From Neisseria lactamica (GTDB taxonomy: Bacteria > Pseudomonadota > Gammaproteobacteria > Burkholderiales > Neisseriaceae), in assembly GCA_001067655.1 (NCBI GenBank), contig JUNU01000082.1:1-8151 (forward strand): DNA of 8,151 nucleotides, in the 5' to 3' direction. Positions 1 to 6,119 of this stretch are shown piece by piece. The notes beneath the pieces are model-generated. The model was not told where the DNA came from and did no database searches. It worked only from the letters and a program-made list of their open reading frames with translations. The position numbers were made by a program, and so were the translations under genes. Numbering within the stretch: position 1 is the stretch's first letter; each line of letters starts with the position of its first letter.

Positions 1-2
1 CA

Positions 3-422
3 AACTGTCAAAAAACGAATTTTCGACATACAAAATTGCAGGGAGCAAATTTGCGTGGGGCTGATTTTCATGGGGCAAACTTTTTAGATGCAACCATAGA
101 AGAAAATCAATTAACTCATATCAGATTTGCGGAAAATATCGAATTTTCGCTTGTTGGAACAGACATTGTTTCTCTGCAAGCCCAAGAATCTTCAGTTGAT
201 GAAGAAATTAGGCAATTGAAGGAAAAATTAAAACAAGTCGAATCCAAATCAAAATCCGATAGTCAAAACAATCAGATAGAAAACGACCACTTGAGGAGTC
301 AGCTTGAACAGAAAGAAGAAGAGAAAAACGGGATTTCAGAAAGATTAAAAAAGGTGGAAAAAGAATTGGATGTATTAAAAAAGGGCGAAACCGGCGGATT
401 CAGCAAGCCAAGAGTTCGCTAG
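3..422 (+). CDS. Pentapeptide-repeat and coiled-coil protein, 5'-truncated by the window edge
   Basis: The frame is open to the window edge, so the true start lies outside. A TTG at 36 is possible but unlikely, because pentapeptide units continue upstream of it. Successive units read TNFRH, TKLQG, ANLRG, ADFHG, ANFLD, the A(D/N)(L/F)xx pattern of a right-handed beta-helix. After a short linker, codons at about 195-383 encode a charged Glu/Lys/Gln-rich segment that looks like a coiled coil (for example EEIRQLKEKL and RLKKVEKELDVLKK). The frame then ends in an atypical tail, GETGGFSKPRVR, and a TAG at 420-422. The -1 frame continues as plausible protein into the membrane segment that follows, so this is probably the N-terminal part of a longer protein. 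No function is recognised. Pentapeptide proteins have many roles, and the family alone does not give one. Confidence 0.7.
   Translation, partial: NCQKTNFRHTKLQGANLRGADFHGANFLDATIEENQLTHIRFAENIEFSLVGTDIVSLQAQESSVDEEIRQLKEKLKQVESKSKSDSQNNQIENDHLRSQLEQKEEEKNGISERLKKVEKELDVLKKGETGGFSKPRVR
376..384 (+). other. Candidate -1 ribosomal frameshift site (A AAA AAG)
   Basis: The upstream gene reads TTA AAA AAG GGC here, so the heptamer A AAA AAG (377-383) is in the register used by dnaX-type slippery sites. A -1 slip moves translation into exactly the frame that is open to 952. An identical in-frame TTA AAA AAG G occurs at 345-354. Downstream pairing is weak: GCGAA at 385-389 can pair with TTCGC at 415-419, but this starts too close to the slip site for a typical stimulator. 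A purine-rich AAGGTGG (351-357) lies upstream, somewhat farther than usual. A simple one-base indel in the A6 run would look the same. Confidence 0.4.
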
Positions 423-952
423 CCAATGCTTTAATAAACACCGATAACCAAATCAAAAATAACGAAAATACAGCCTGTTTGTTCAAATGGTTAGGGATTG
501 TGTTGTTTGGCATGAGTATATTTTTACTTATAAACTTTGGGAGTTTCGTCGTCTGTCTTCCTGAACTTTTCGTGGAGAAAAAACTAAATATCCTGTTTTA
601 TACATTTCCCATTATTACCCTAATGCTAATCGGTACAACCTGTCTGCGACATCAGAAAAACTTGTTGGCAGAAATCCGCCATTTTTCCAATATGAAACAC
701 CAAATCGAGCTGTATAGCGGTTTGCTTGAAGCCTCTCAGCATGCCGCCGCCAGCTTCAATAATCCGGAAAAAGCGGATGAATATGTACAGGAAACCTTTA
801 CCCAAATCCGCAATCGCTTGCTCAATAGCCAATACCTGCCTGACAATTCATCGGCAGATAAGCAGTCAGACAATGATTTCGGGTCGGATAAGGTGCTTGA
901 TTTGTTAAATAAGATTGCCGATTTGTCCGGCAAGAAATCTATGGGGAATTGA
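383..952 (+). CDS. Membrane-anchored C-terminal portion in the -1 frame; likely continuation of the pentapeptide protein
   Basis: This frame is open from 308 to the TGA at 950-952. Read from 383 it gives GRNRRIQQAKSSLANALINTD and then the membrane part, all plausible protein. The membrane part has two hydrophobic stretches, around WLGIVLFGMSIFLLINF and ILFYTFPIITLMLIG. A soluble, mostly helical tail follows, ending near LNKIADLSGKK. Taken alone, the first usable start would be TTG at 479 or ATG at 512. Neither has a Shine-Dalgarno sequence in front, and both would discard the good upstream reading. I therefore infer that it is translated as a fusion with the preceding frame, by -1 frameshifting or in an undamaged allele. 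The order would be pentapeptide helix, coiled coil, two membrane helices, cytoplasmic or periplasmic tail. No family is recognised. Confidence 0.6.
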   Translation, partial: GRNRRIQQAKSSLANALINTDNQIKNNENTACLFKWLGIVLFGMSIFLLINFGSFVVCLPELFVEKKLNILFYTFPIITLMLIGTTCLRHQKNLLAEIRHFSNMKHQIELYSGLLEASQHAAASFNNPEKADEYVQETFTQIRNRLLNSQYLPDNSSADKQSDNDFGSDKVLDLLNKIADLSGKKSMGN

Positions 953-973
953 CTAAGAGGCAGTTGTTACCCG

Positions 974-1029
974 AAAGGTCGTCTGAAAACGTTTTGACGA
1001 AACTTGCTGTCCGTTTTCAGACGACCTTT
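974..1029 (+). terminator. Inverted pair of uptake sequences, possible terminator of the upstream gene
   Basis: Perfect 18-base arms at 974-991 and 1012-1029 enclose a 20-base loop. Each arm contains a full 12-base uptake sequence (976-987 forward, 1016-1027 reverse). It lies 21 bases after the membrane-protein stop. Inverted uptake-sequence pairs often act as transcription terminators in Neisseria. The T tract after the stem is short and interrupted, so termination is likely but not certain. Confidence 0.55.
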
Positions 1030-1097
1030 GCTTTGAAACGGTCATTATCCGTTCGGGTTTATGGCTATTCTTTGGTTCAAGGTTTGCAAACGGATTT

Positions 1098-1114
1098 CGT
1101 GGGCAAAGCCCACG
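1098..1114. repeat. Short palindrome CGTGGGC-AAA-GCCCACG
   Basis: Seven-base perfect arms flank a three-base loop, followed by GCTACGG. The look is that of a small dispersed intergenic repeat of neisserial genomes, but dispersal cannot be shown from one window. Confidence 0.5.
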
Positions 1115-1144
1115 CTACGGGATGGTTCTATCAACGTGGTCAGT

Positions 1145-1212
1145 GTAGGTTGGGTCAAGACCCAATAAAGTCTGTTGAGTGTTCGCAATGTTGGGTTTTC
1201 AACCCAACCTAC
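1145..1212. repeat. Long inverted repeat with GTAGGTTGGGT ends and nested hairpins
   Basis: GTAGGTTGGGT at 1145-1155 is matched by its reverse complement at 1202-1212. Each end also folds locally: TTGGGT-CAAG-ACCCAA at 1150-1165, and GTTGGGTT-TTC-AACCCAAC at 1190-1208. The 24 bases between these two hairpins are unique. The element therefore has two mutually exclusive folds, one long and one double-hairpin. It sits between two uptake-sequence hairpins. No transposase or reading frame belongs to it. Confidence 0.55.
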
Positions 1213-1215
1213 GTG

Positions 1216-1263
1216 AAAAGTCGTCTGAAAACGCTTTTCAGACGACCTTTCTGACGCTTTTTT
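1216..1263 (+). terminator. Uptake-sequence hairpin with T tract
   Basis: GTCGTCTGAAAA (1220-1231) pairs with TTTTCAGACGAC (1235-1246) over a CGC loop, with extra A-T pairs at the base. The left arm is a one-mismatch uptake sequence (1218-1229) and the right arm a perfect one (1237-1248). Six T residues follow at 1258-1263. It would stop plus-strand transcription before it runs into lptB from behind. Confidence 0.6.
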
Positions 1264-1264
1264 A

Positions 1265-1296
1265 TGTTAAAACCGCATAATTTCTTGTGCGGTTTG
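1265..1296 (-). terminator. Rho-independent terminator of the kds-lpt operon
   Basis: AAACCGCA at 1270-1277 pairs with TGCGGTTT at 1288-1295 around a 10-base loop. Read on the minus strand, the stem lies about 20 bases after the lptB stop and runs into TTTT and an AT-rich tail. This is the natural end of the minus-strand operon. Confidence 0.7.
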
Positions 1297-1302
1297 TCAT
1301 TG

Positions 1303-1328
1303 TCAGTATTTGAAATCAGTATTTGAAG
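1303..1328 (-). repeat. 13-base tandem duplication over the lptB stop codon
   Basis: TCAGTATTTGAA occurs at 1303-1314 and again at 1316-1327, a 13-base period. On the minus strand the last codons of lptB (Phe-Lys-Tyr-stop) are copied once directly behind the stop. The second stop is not in frame with the first. Confidence 0.8.
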
Positions 1329-2050
1329 TTTTCGCCAAGATAGACGGAGCGGACTTGTTCGTTGTTGACCAAATCGTCCGGCTTGCCGGAGGCGAGGACG
1401 GTGCCGTCGCTGATGATGTAGGCTCTGTCGCAGATGCTGAGGGTTTCTCGTACGTTGTGGTCGGTAATGAGTACGCCGATGCCGCGCGATTTGAGGAAGT
1501 CGATGATTTTTTGGATGTCGATGACGGCAATGGGGTCGACGCCGGCGAAGGGTTCGTCCAAGAGGATGAAACGCGGTTGCATGGCGAGTACGCGGGCGAT
1601 TTCGACGCGTCGGCGCTCGCCGCCGGATAGGGAAGGAGCGGGGTTGTGGCGCAGATGGCCGATGTTGAGGTCGGCGAGCAGTTTTTCGACTTCGCCGTCG
1701 ATGCGGCTTTTGTCTTTGGTGCTGATTTCTAAAATGGCGCGGATGTTTTGTTCGACGGTCATTTTGCGGAAAATCGAGGCTTCTTGGGGCAGGTAGCCGA
1801 CGCCGAGGCGGGCGCGTTCGTGTATGGGCAGGTGGCGCAGTTCTTGTCCGTCGAGGGTAACGCTGCCTGCGTCGGCGGCGATGAGTCCGACGATCATGTA
1901 GAAGCTGGTGGTTTTGCCTGCGCCGTTGGGGCCGAGCAGGCCGATGACTTCGCCGCTTTCGATTTCGAGGGAGAAGTTTTTGACGACTGGGCGTTTTTTG
2001 AAACTTTTTTGCAGGTTTTGAACGACGAGGCGGCTGGTGTTTTCGCTCAT
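1316..2050 (-). CDS. lptB: Lipopolysaccharide export ABC transporter ATP-binding protein LptB
   Basis: LptB is the cytoplasmic ATPase of the LptB2FG transporter. It powers extraction of lipopolysaccharide from the inner membrane and its push along the LptC-LptA bridge. The 244-residue length is normal. All ABC ATPase motifs are present: Walker A GPNGAGKTT (40-48), Q-loop Gln89 in YLPQEASIF, signature LSGGE (141-145), Walker B FILLDEP with Glu166, and H-loop His198. The LSGGERRRVEIAR stretch and the DEPFAGVDP segment are typical of LptB. It is the last gene of the minus-strand operon, 92 bases after lptA, with an uptake-sequence inverted repeat in the gap. The ATG at 2050 has a weak purine-rich site (AAGAG) in front. 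The frequent neighbour rpoN does not follow lptB here. Confidence 0.96.
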   Translation of the reverse strand: MSENTSRLVVQNLQKSFKKRPVVKNFSLEIESGEVIGLLGPNGAGKTTSFYMIVGLIAADAGSVTLDGQELRHLPIHERARLGVGYLPQEASIFRKMTVEQNIRAILEISTKDKSRIDGEVEKLLADLNIGHLRHNPAPSLSGGERRRVEIARVLAMQPRFILLDEPFAGVDPIAVIDIQKIIDFLKSRGIGVLITDHNVRETLSICDRAYIISDGTVLASGKPDDLVNNEQVRSVYLGENFKY

Positions 2051-2068
2051 AAATGACTCTTGGTTCGG

Positions 2069-2122
2069 AGGTCGTCTGAAAAGGTGTTTTGGGGACTTGC
2101 TATGTTGGTTTTCAGACGACCT
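2069..2122. repeat. Inverted pair of uptake sequences between lptA and lptB
   Basis: Perfect 14-base arms at 2069-2082 and 2109-2122, each with a full AGGTCGTCTGAA unit, surround a 26-base loop. No T tract follows on the minus strand, so it probably serves DNA uptake. At most it would attenuate, not end, transcription into lptB. Confidence 0.8.
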
Positions 2123-2142
2123 TTGGTGTTGTCAGATATTGG

Positions 2143-2673
2143 TTATTTGGTTTTTTGGGTGCTGGACGGCTGGATGACGACGCTGACCCTGCCGGATTTG
2201 GCGGCGGATTTGGCACCTGATTTGGAGCTGCCGTTGATGGTATAGACTTCGGTTTTGGTGTTGTAGGTGATGACTGCGCCTTCGGCTACATCGCCGCCGC
2301 GTTGGACTTTGGCGTTGCCGGTCAGGGTAACGAGGTTGATGGCGGAGGAGTAGGTTACGTTGTTGGCTTGCCCGTTAACCGTGCCTTTGTTGTCGTCAAG
2401 CGTCTGGCTGAAGCGGACGGGCGAGCCGCTGGCTTTCATGAATTGTTCGCCTTTGTCGTTGCGGGAGACGTTGACGCTGCCGGCGCGGATGTTGAGCGTG
2501 CCTTGTTTGATGATGACGTTGCCGGTGAAGGTGGTGCTTTGGTTGTTTTGGTCGAGCGAGCCTTGGTCGGCTTCAATCTGTATCGGCTGCTTGCTGTCGC
2601 TTTGCAGGGCGTAGGCTGGGGCGGTGGCGAAAAATGCGGTTAAAACACATGCCTTACATATTTTTTGTATCAT
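2143..2673 (-). CDS. lptA: Periplasmic lipopolysaccharide transport protein LptA
   Basis: LptA forms the periplasmic bridge that carries lipopolysaccharide from LptC to the outer-membrane LptD. The 176-residue product starts with a signal peptide, MIQKICKACVLTAFFATAPAYA, with a good AYA cleavage site after residue 22. The mature part has the OstA/LptA pattern: a QPIQIEADQGSLDQ opening strand, then FTGNVIIKQGTLNIRAGSV, and later LTGNAKVQRGGDVAEGAVITY. These would be beta-strands of the jellyroll. The C-terminal 25 residues are Ser/Lys rich and probably disordered. The ATG at 2671-2673 lies inside the end of lptC, a 20-base overlap that implies translational coupling. Identification rests on both the sequence pattern and the operon position. 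Confidence 0.94.
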   Translation of the reverse strand: MIQKICKACVLTAFFATAPAYALQSDSKQPIQIEADQGSLDQNNQSTTFTGNVIIKQGTLNIRAGSVNVSRNDKGEQFMKASGSPVRFSQTLDDNKGTVNGQANNVTYSSAINLVTLTGNAKVQRGGDVAEGAVITYNTKTEVYTINGSSKSGAKSAAKSGRVSVVIQPSSTQKTK

Positions 2674-3235
2674 AAATCGTGGCTTTCACTCTGGATGGGA
2701 AGTTCAACAAACCTTTTTTGTGGTCATACGTCAGACCTTCGGCGCTGCCGCTCGATTCGCCGTATTGGAAGGTAACGGGCGTGTCGGTTTTGGCGTATTG
2801 CGATTCGGTGTCGACGTGTAGGAGATCGGTTTTGACGACGCCCGCCTGCCGCTTGGCATCGGCGGCTTTGGTCAGGACGACGTTGTGTTTGAACAGGAGT
2901 TGTTTGGTTTGGGTGTTGTACACGGCTTCGTCGCTGCCGACGTCGTAAAGCCGGCTGCCTTCTTGGAAGAAGACGAGGTGCGGCAGCTCGAAATGGACGT
3001 CGGTGCTTTCGGGAAACTGTTTTGCCCCTCTTGCGCTCAGGTGCTCTTTCAGACGACCTTGTTCGTCAAACCGCCGCCCGTCTATGCCGTCCATCGTGTA
3101 TTGCGGCTGGTTGGGGTTGAGTTTGACTTCTTCAATGTCGATTTCGCTGATGCGCCCCAGCCATGCCGACAATCCGCCGAGCGCGACCGCCAGCACCAAA
3201 GGGAATGCGATTCCGTACCGCCATCTTACTTTCAT
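2654..3235 (-). CDS. lptC: Lipopolysaccharide export inner-membrane protein LptC
   Basis: LptC is the single-pass inner-membrane protein that receives lipopolysaccharide from LptB2FG and hands it to LptA. From the ATG at 3233-3235 the product has 193 residues, the usual size. It opens MKVRWRYG, has one membrane helix at about 8-26, and continues as a periplasmic beta-jellyroll domain (for example QPQYTMDGI, and NNVT-like strands such as ALTYDHKKGLLNFPSRV in pattern). A longer frame starting at 3445 was rejected because it would run 200 bases back through kdsC. The chosen ATG overlaps the kdsC stop as ATGA, a standard coupling arrangement. The stop at 2654-2656 overlaps lptA. An uptake sequence inside the gene (3048-3059) encodes part of DEQGRLK (residues 57-63). 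Confidence 0.92.
   Translation of the reverse strand: MKVRWRYGIAFPLVLAVALGGLSAWLGRISEIDIEEVKLNPNQPQYTMDGIDGRRFDEQGRLKEHLSARGAKQFPESTDVHFELPHLVFFQEGSRLYDVGSDEAVYNTQTKQLLFKHNVVLTKAADAKRQAGVVKTDLLHVDTESQYAKTDTPVTFQYGESSGSAEGLTYDHKKGLLNFPSRVKATIYDTKNM
3048..3059 (-). repeat. Uptake sequence inside lptC
   Basis: This is a perfect 12-base unit in coding sequence, on the coding strand. It encodes GRLK within the DEQGRLK segment. The same segment, with the same bases, is in kdsD. Confidence 0.85.
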
Positions 3236-3768
3236 TTGATGTACTCGTTCAAAGCCGCGCCCAGCGTACCTTTCGCGCGCATAATCAGGTCGCACACTTC
3301 GCGCACCGCGCCTGCGCCGCCCGCGTGTTTTGTAATATAGGCGGCGTGTTGCAGCGCAAACCAATGCGCGTCGGGGACGGCAACTGGCAATCCGCAGCGC
3401 ACCATTACCGGCAAATCGACCACGTCGTCGCCGACAAAGGCGCACTCGCCTTCTTCTACGCCCGCTTTCGCACGCAATTCTTCATAGGCGGCGCGTTTGT
3501 CCGAAATGCCTTTGAAGTAGTAATTTATGCCCAACTGCTTGACGCGGATGCCGACGGAGGGCGCGTCCCGACCTGTGATAATCGCAGTCTGCACGCCGCT
3601 TGCCTGAAGCATTTTCAGACCGTGTCCGTCCAGCGTGTGGAACGATTTGATTTCTTCGCCGTTGTCGCGGATGAAGATGCGTCCGTCGGTCAAAACGCCG
3701 TCCACATCCAATATCAGCAGCTTGATATGCGCCGCGCGCTGTTGCAGCTCGGGGTCTAAAGTTTGCAT
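3232..3768 (-). CDS. kdsC: 3-deoxy-D-manno-octulosonate-8-phosphate phosphatase KdsC
   Basis: KdsC removes phosphate from Kdo-8-phosphate to give free Kdo in the cytoplasm. The 178-residue protein is a C0-type HAD phosphatase with no cap domain, normal in length. Visible motifs are DVDGVLTDG (21-29, Asp21 nucleophile and Asp23 general acid), TGRD (65-68), the Lys of SDKRAAYEEL (Lys91) and FVGDDVVD (111-118, Mg-binding Asp114 and Asp115). The C-terminal GGAGAVREVCD (150-160) matches the tail that closes the active site in the KdsC tetramer. Its stop overlaps the lptC start. It lies 77 bases after kdsD, with an uptake-sequence inverted repeat in the gap. Confidence 0.95.
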   Translation of the reverse strand: MQTLDPELQQRAAHIKLLILDVDGVLTDGRIFIRDNGEEIKSFHTLDGHGLKMLQASGVQTAIITGRDAPSVGIRVKQLGINYYFKGISDKRAAYEELRAKAGVEEGECAFVGDDVVDLPVMVRCGLPVAVPDAHWFALQHAAYITKHAGGAGAVREVCDLIMRAKGTLGAALNEYIK

Positions 3769-3792
3769 AGTGTTTCCTTGCGGATTGCCAGG

Positions 3793-3830
3793 TTTCAGAC
3801 GACCTATTCTAACATAAAGGTTGTCTGAAA
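3793..3830. repeat. Inverted pair of uptake sequences between kdsD and kdsC
   Basis: There is a perfect reverse unit at 3794-3805 and a one-mismatch forward unit AGGTTGTCTGAA at 3818-3829. The mismatch still allows a G-U pair, so the stem of about 13 pairs with a 12-base loop is kept. No T tract follows on the minus strand, so read-through from kdsD into kdsC is expected. Confidence 0.75.
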
Positions 3831-3845
3831 AAGGTTAGCCCGCCT

Positions 3846-4820
3846 TTACACAATCCGCGCCATCAGTAAATCGTGCATATTCAGCGCGCCGGTCAACACG
3901 CCGTCGGCGTCGGTTACCAAAAGCCCGTTCACATGGTTTGCCTGCATGACTTTCAGGGCTTCGGTGGCGAGGCGTTCGGCGGGAATGGTTTTGGGGGAGG
4001 GGTGCATGATTTCATCGACGGTCAGTCCGTCAAAGCGGTCGCGCTGTTGGAACAGACGGCGCAAATCGCCGTCGGTGAACACGCCTTTCAGACGACCTTG
4101 TTCGTCCGTTACCGCCAGCATACCCAAGCCTTTTTCGCTCATACTGACGATGGCCTCTTTTAAGGGCGTGCCGAGTCGGACGGCGGGTAGGGCATCGTCT
4201 TTGTGCATGATGTCTGCCACGCGTAAAAGCAGGCGTTTGCCGAGGCTGCCGGCGGGGTGGCTCAAGGCGAAGTCGTCGGGCGTGAACGCGCGCGCGCGCA
4301 GCAGGACGACTGCCAGTGCATCGCCCAAAGCCATGACGGCGGTCGTACTGGTTGTCGGCGCAAGTCCCAGCGAGCAGGCTTCTTTGGAAACTGACGCCGT
4401 GATGTGGATGTCGGCATGGCGCGCCATGGTCGAGTCGGGGCGGGCGGTGATGCAGATTAGGGTGATGTTTTTGCGTTTGAGCGCAGGGATGATGGCGGCG
4501 ATTTCGTCGCTTTCGCCGGAATTGGAAATCGCGACGACGACGTCGTTATCCACAATCATGCCTAAATCGCCGTGCGCCGCTTCCGCAGGATGGACGAAAA
4601 ACGCGGGGGTGCCGGTTGAAGCCATGGTCGCCGCTATTTTGCGCCCGATATGCCCCGACTTGCCCATGCCCGTGATGACGACCCTGCCTGTGCAGTGCAA
4701 CAGCGCGTCTGCCGCAAGGACGAAGTTTTCGTCCAATTCCGTCGCAATTTCGCGCAAGCCTTCCGCTTCGGTGTGCAACACTTCGCGCGCCCAATCGAGA
4801 TATTGACCGTTTCCTGCCAT
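3846..4820 (-). CDS. kdsD: Arabinose-5-phosphate isomerase KdsD (KpsF/GutQ family)
   Basis: KdsD converts D-ribulose-5-phosphate to D-arabinose-5-phosphate, the first step of Kdo synthesis. The 324-residue product has the standard layout. The SIS domain spans about 35-170, with GMGKSGHIG (51-59), HPAEAAHGDLG (77-87) and SNSGES (99-104). The linker LSHPAGSLGKRLL (187-199) is followed by two CBS domains at about 201-262 and 268-324. His83 and His190 fall where the family keeps catalytic histidines. The ATG at 4818-4820 has AAAAAGG nine bases upstream. It heads the minus-strand operon and diverges from tal. Its assignment over gutQ or kpsF paralogues rests on linkage to kdsC and lptCAB. An uptake sequence lies inside the gene (4087-4098). 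Confidence 0.93.
   Translation of the reverse strand: MAGNGQYLDWAREVLHTEAEGLREIATELDENFVLAADALLHCTGRVVITGMGKSGHIGRKIAATMASTGTPAFFVHPAEAAHGDLGMIVDNDVVVAISNSGESDEIAAIIPALKRKNITLICITARPDSTMARHADIHITASVSKEACSLGLAPTTSTTAVMALGDALAVVLLRARAFTPDDFALSHPAGSLGKRLLLRVADIMHKDDALPAVRLGTPLKEAIVSMSEKGLGMLAVTDEQGRLKGVFTDGDLRRLFQQRDRFDGLTVDEIMHPSPKTIPAERLATEALKVMQANHVNGLLVTDADGVLTGALNMHDLLMARIV
4087..4098 (-). repeat. Uptake sequence inside kdsD
   Basis: This is a perfect 12-base unit in coding sequence. It encodes GRLK in the first CBS domain (DEQGRLK, residues 239-245). Confidence 0.85.
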
Positions 4821-4955
4821 AATTTCATGCCTTTTTGTGTTCGTTTTATATCGTTTTGGACATCATTAAATGCCCTAATAAACTATCCAAATTTTCCGAA
4901 TAGGGGTAGCATTACCGCCTGCTTCGCAAATAACCTATATTTAAAGGTATCAGAG
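4821..4955. promoter_or_regulatory. Divergent promoter region of kdsD and tal
   Basis: The 135-base spacer is AT-rich compared with the genes on each side and must carry both promoters. For kdsD, AAAAAGG (4830-4836) is the ribosome site and an AT-rich GATATAAAA on the minus strand lies just upstream. For tal, TATATT (4936-4941) with a poor TTACCG (4912-4917) at 18 bases is the best match, but it would leave a very short leader. No promoter is assigned with certainty. Confidence 0.4.
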
Positions 4956-6011
4956 ATGACTATTTTATCGGACGTTAAAGCATTAGGACAACAAATCTGG
5001 CTGGACAACCTTTCCCGCTCGCTCGTACAAAGCGGCGAATTGGCGCAAATGCTGAAACAAGGCGTGTGCGGCGTCACTTCCAATCCCGCCATCTTTCAAA
5101 AAGCCTTCGCCGGCGACGCACTTTACGCCGATGAAGTCGCCGCCCTCAAGCAGCAAGACCTCAGCCCCAAACAACGCTACGAAACCATGGCGATTGCCGA
5201 CGTACAGGCAGCCTGCGACGTTTGCCTTGCCGAACACGAATCCACCGGCGGAAGAACCGGTTTCGTCAGCCTCGAAGTTTCCCCAGAGCTTGCCAAAGAT
5301 GCGCAAGGCACGGTAGAAGAAGCCCGCCGCCTCCATGCCGCCATCGCACGTAAAAACGCCATGATTAAAGTTCCCGCCACCGACGCAGGCATCGAAGCAC
5401 TCGAGACCCTCATCGCCGACGGCATCAGCGTGAACCTGACCCTGCTGTTCTCACGCGCCCAAACCCTCAAAGCCTACGCCGCCTACGCGCGCGGCATCGC
5501 CAAACGCTTGGAATCAGGACAAAGCGTTGCCCATATCCAAGCCGTCGCCAGCTTCTTCATCTCTCGCGTGGACGGCGCGCTGGACGCAACGCTGCCCGAC
5601 CACCTCAAAGGCAAAATCGCCATCGCCCTTGCCAAAGCCGCCTACCAAGACTGGGCGCAATATTTCGGCAGCCCCGAATTTGCCGCGCTGGAAGCCAAAG
5701 GCGCAAACCGCGTGCAGCTCTTGTGGGCATCCACAGGCGTTAAAAACCCCGCCTATCCCGACACGCTCTACGTTGACAGCCTGATCGGCGCACACACCGT
5801 CAACACCGTCCCCGACACCACCCTCAAAGCCTTCATCGACCACGGCACAGCCAAAGCCACGCTGACCGAAGGCGTGGACGAAGCACAAGCGCAGCTTGCC
5901 GAAACCGCCGCGCTCGGCATAGACGTAGAAACCCTCGCCAACCGCTTGCAGGAAGACGGTTTGAAACAGTTTGAAGAAGCCTTCGACAAACTGCTCACCC
6001 TGCTGGCTTGA
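4956..6011 (+). CDS. tal: Transaldolase, long (mycobacterial-type) subfamily
   Basis: Transaldolase moves a dihydroxyacetone unit between sedoheptulose-7-phosphate and glyceraldehyde-3-phosphate in the non-oxidative pentose phosphate pathway. The 351-residue product is longer than the approximately 317-residue TalB type. Key motifs are GVTSNPAIF (39-47), MIKVPAT with Lys138 as the Schiff-base lysine, NLTLLFS (160-166), FFISRVDG (200-207) and LWASTGVKNP (256-265). The ATG at 4956 has AAAGG with eight bases of spacing. An in-frame extension back to 4650 was rejected, because it runs into kdsD and lacks family similarity. The stop is followed by an uptake-sequence terminator. The link to kdsD makes metabolic sense through ribulose-5-phosphate supply. 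Confidence 0.95.
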   Translation: MTILSDVKALGQQIWLDNLSRSLVQSGELAQMLKQGVCGVTSNPAIFQKAFAGDALYADEVAALKQQDLSPKQRYETMAIADVQAACDVCLAEHESTGGRTGFVSLEVSPELAKDAQGTVEEARRLHAAIARKNAMIKVPATDAGIEALETLIADGISVNLTLLFSRAQTLKAYAAYARGIAKRLESGQSVAHIQAVASFFISRVDGALDATLPDHLKGKIAIALAKAAYQDWAQYFGSPEFAALEAKGANRVQLLWASTGVKNPAYPDTLYVDSLIGAHTVNTVPDTTLKAFIDHGTAKATLTEGVDEAQAQLAETAALGIDVETLANRLQEDGLKQFEEAFDKLLTLLA

Positions 6012-6073
6012 TTGTCAAAACTCAAGCCAGCCTTAGCAATCCGGTTTCTAAGCTTCACCGATAAAACAAACTC

Positions 6074-6119
6074 AAAAGGTCGTCTGAAAACCTCAATTCG
6101 AGATTTCAGACGACCTTTT
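6074..6119 (+). terminator. Uptake-sequence terminator after tal
   Basis: Perfect 16-base arms, AAAAGGTCGTCTGAAA (6074-6089) and its complement (6104-6119), enclose a 14-base loop. The stem ends in TTTT on the plus strand. It begins 62 bases after the tal stop and contains a forward and a reverse uptake sequence (6077-6088, 6105-6116). Confidence 0.75.

Larger units (their letters stand above)
953..1315. other. Repeat-rich intergenic block between convergent genes, no credible gene
   Basis: The 363 bases between the membrane-protein stop and the lptB stop hold two uptake-sequence hairpins, a GTGGGC-type palindrome, a long inverted repeat built on GTAGGTTGGGT, the lptB terminator and a small tandem duplication. 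The one plus-strand frame through it (949-1254) translates the repeats themselves, including the uptake sequence as SRLKTLFRRPF. It is not a believable protein. Confidence 0.75.

Noticed and set aside
949..1254. Plus-strand frame of 101 codons after the membrane protein
   Set aside because: It only translates uptake sequences and inverted repeats, has no ribosome site, and has no protein-like composition.
2654..3445. Longer lptC starting at 3445
   Set aside because: The extra 70 residues are Arg-rich, out-of-frame translation of kdsC. The ATG at 3233-3235 overlaps the kdsC stop and gives the normal LptC length and membrane helix.
3946..4806. Long plus-strand frame opposite kdsD
   Set aside because: It is a shadow of the GC-rich kdsD codons, rich in Ser, Arg and Ala, with no motifs.
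4650..6011. Longer tal starting at 4650
   Set aside because: The extension reads through the kdsD antisense strand and the promoter spacer. ATG at 4956 has a good ribosome site and matches the family start.
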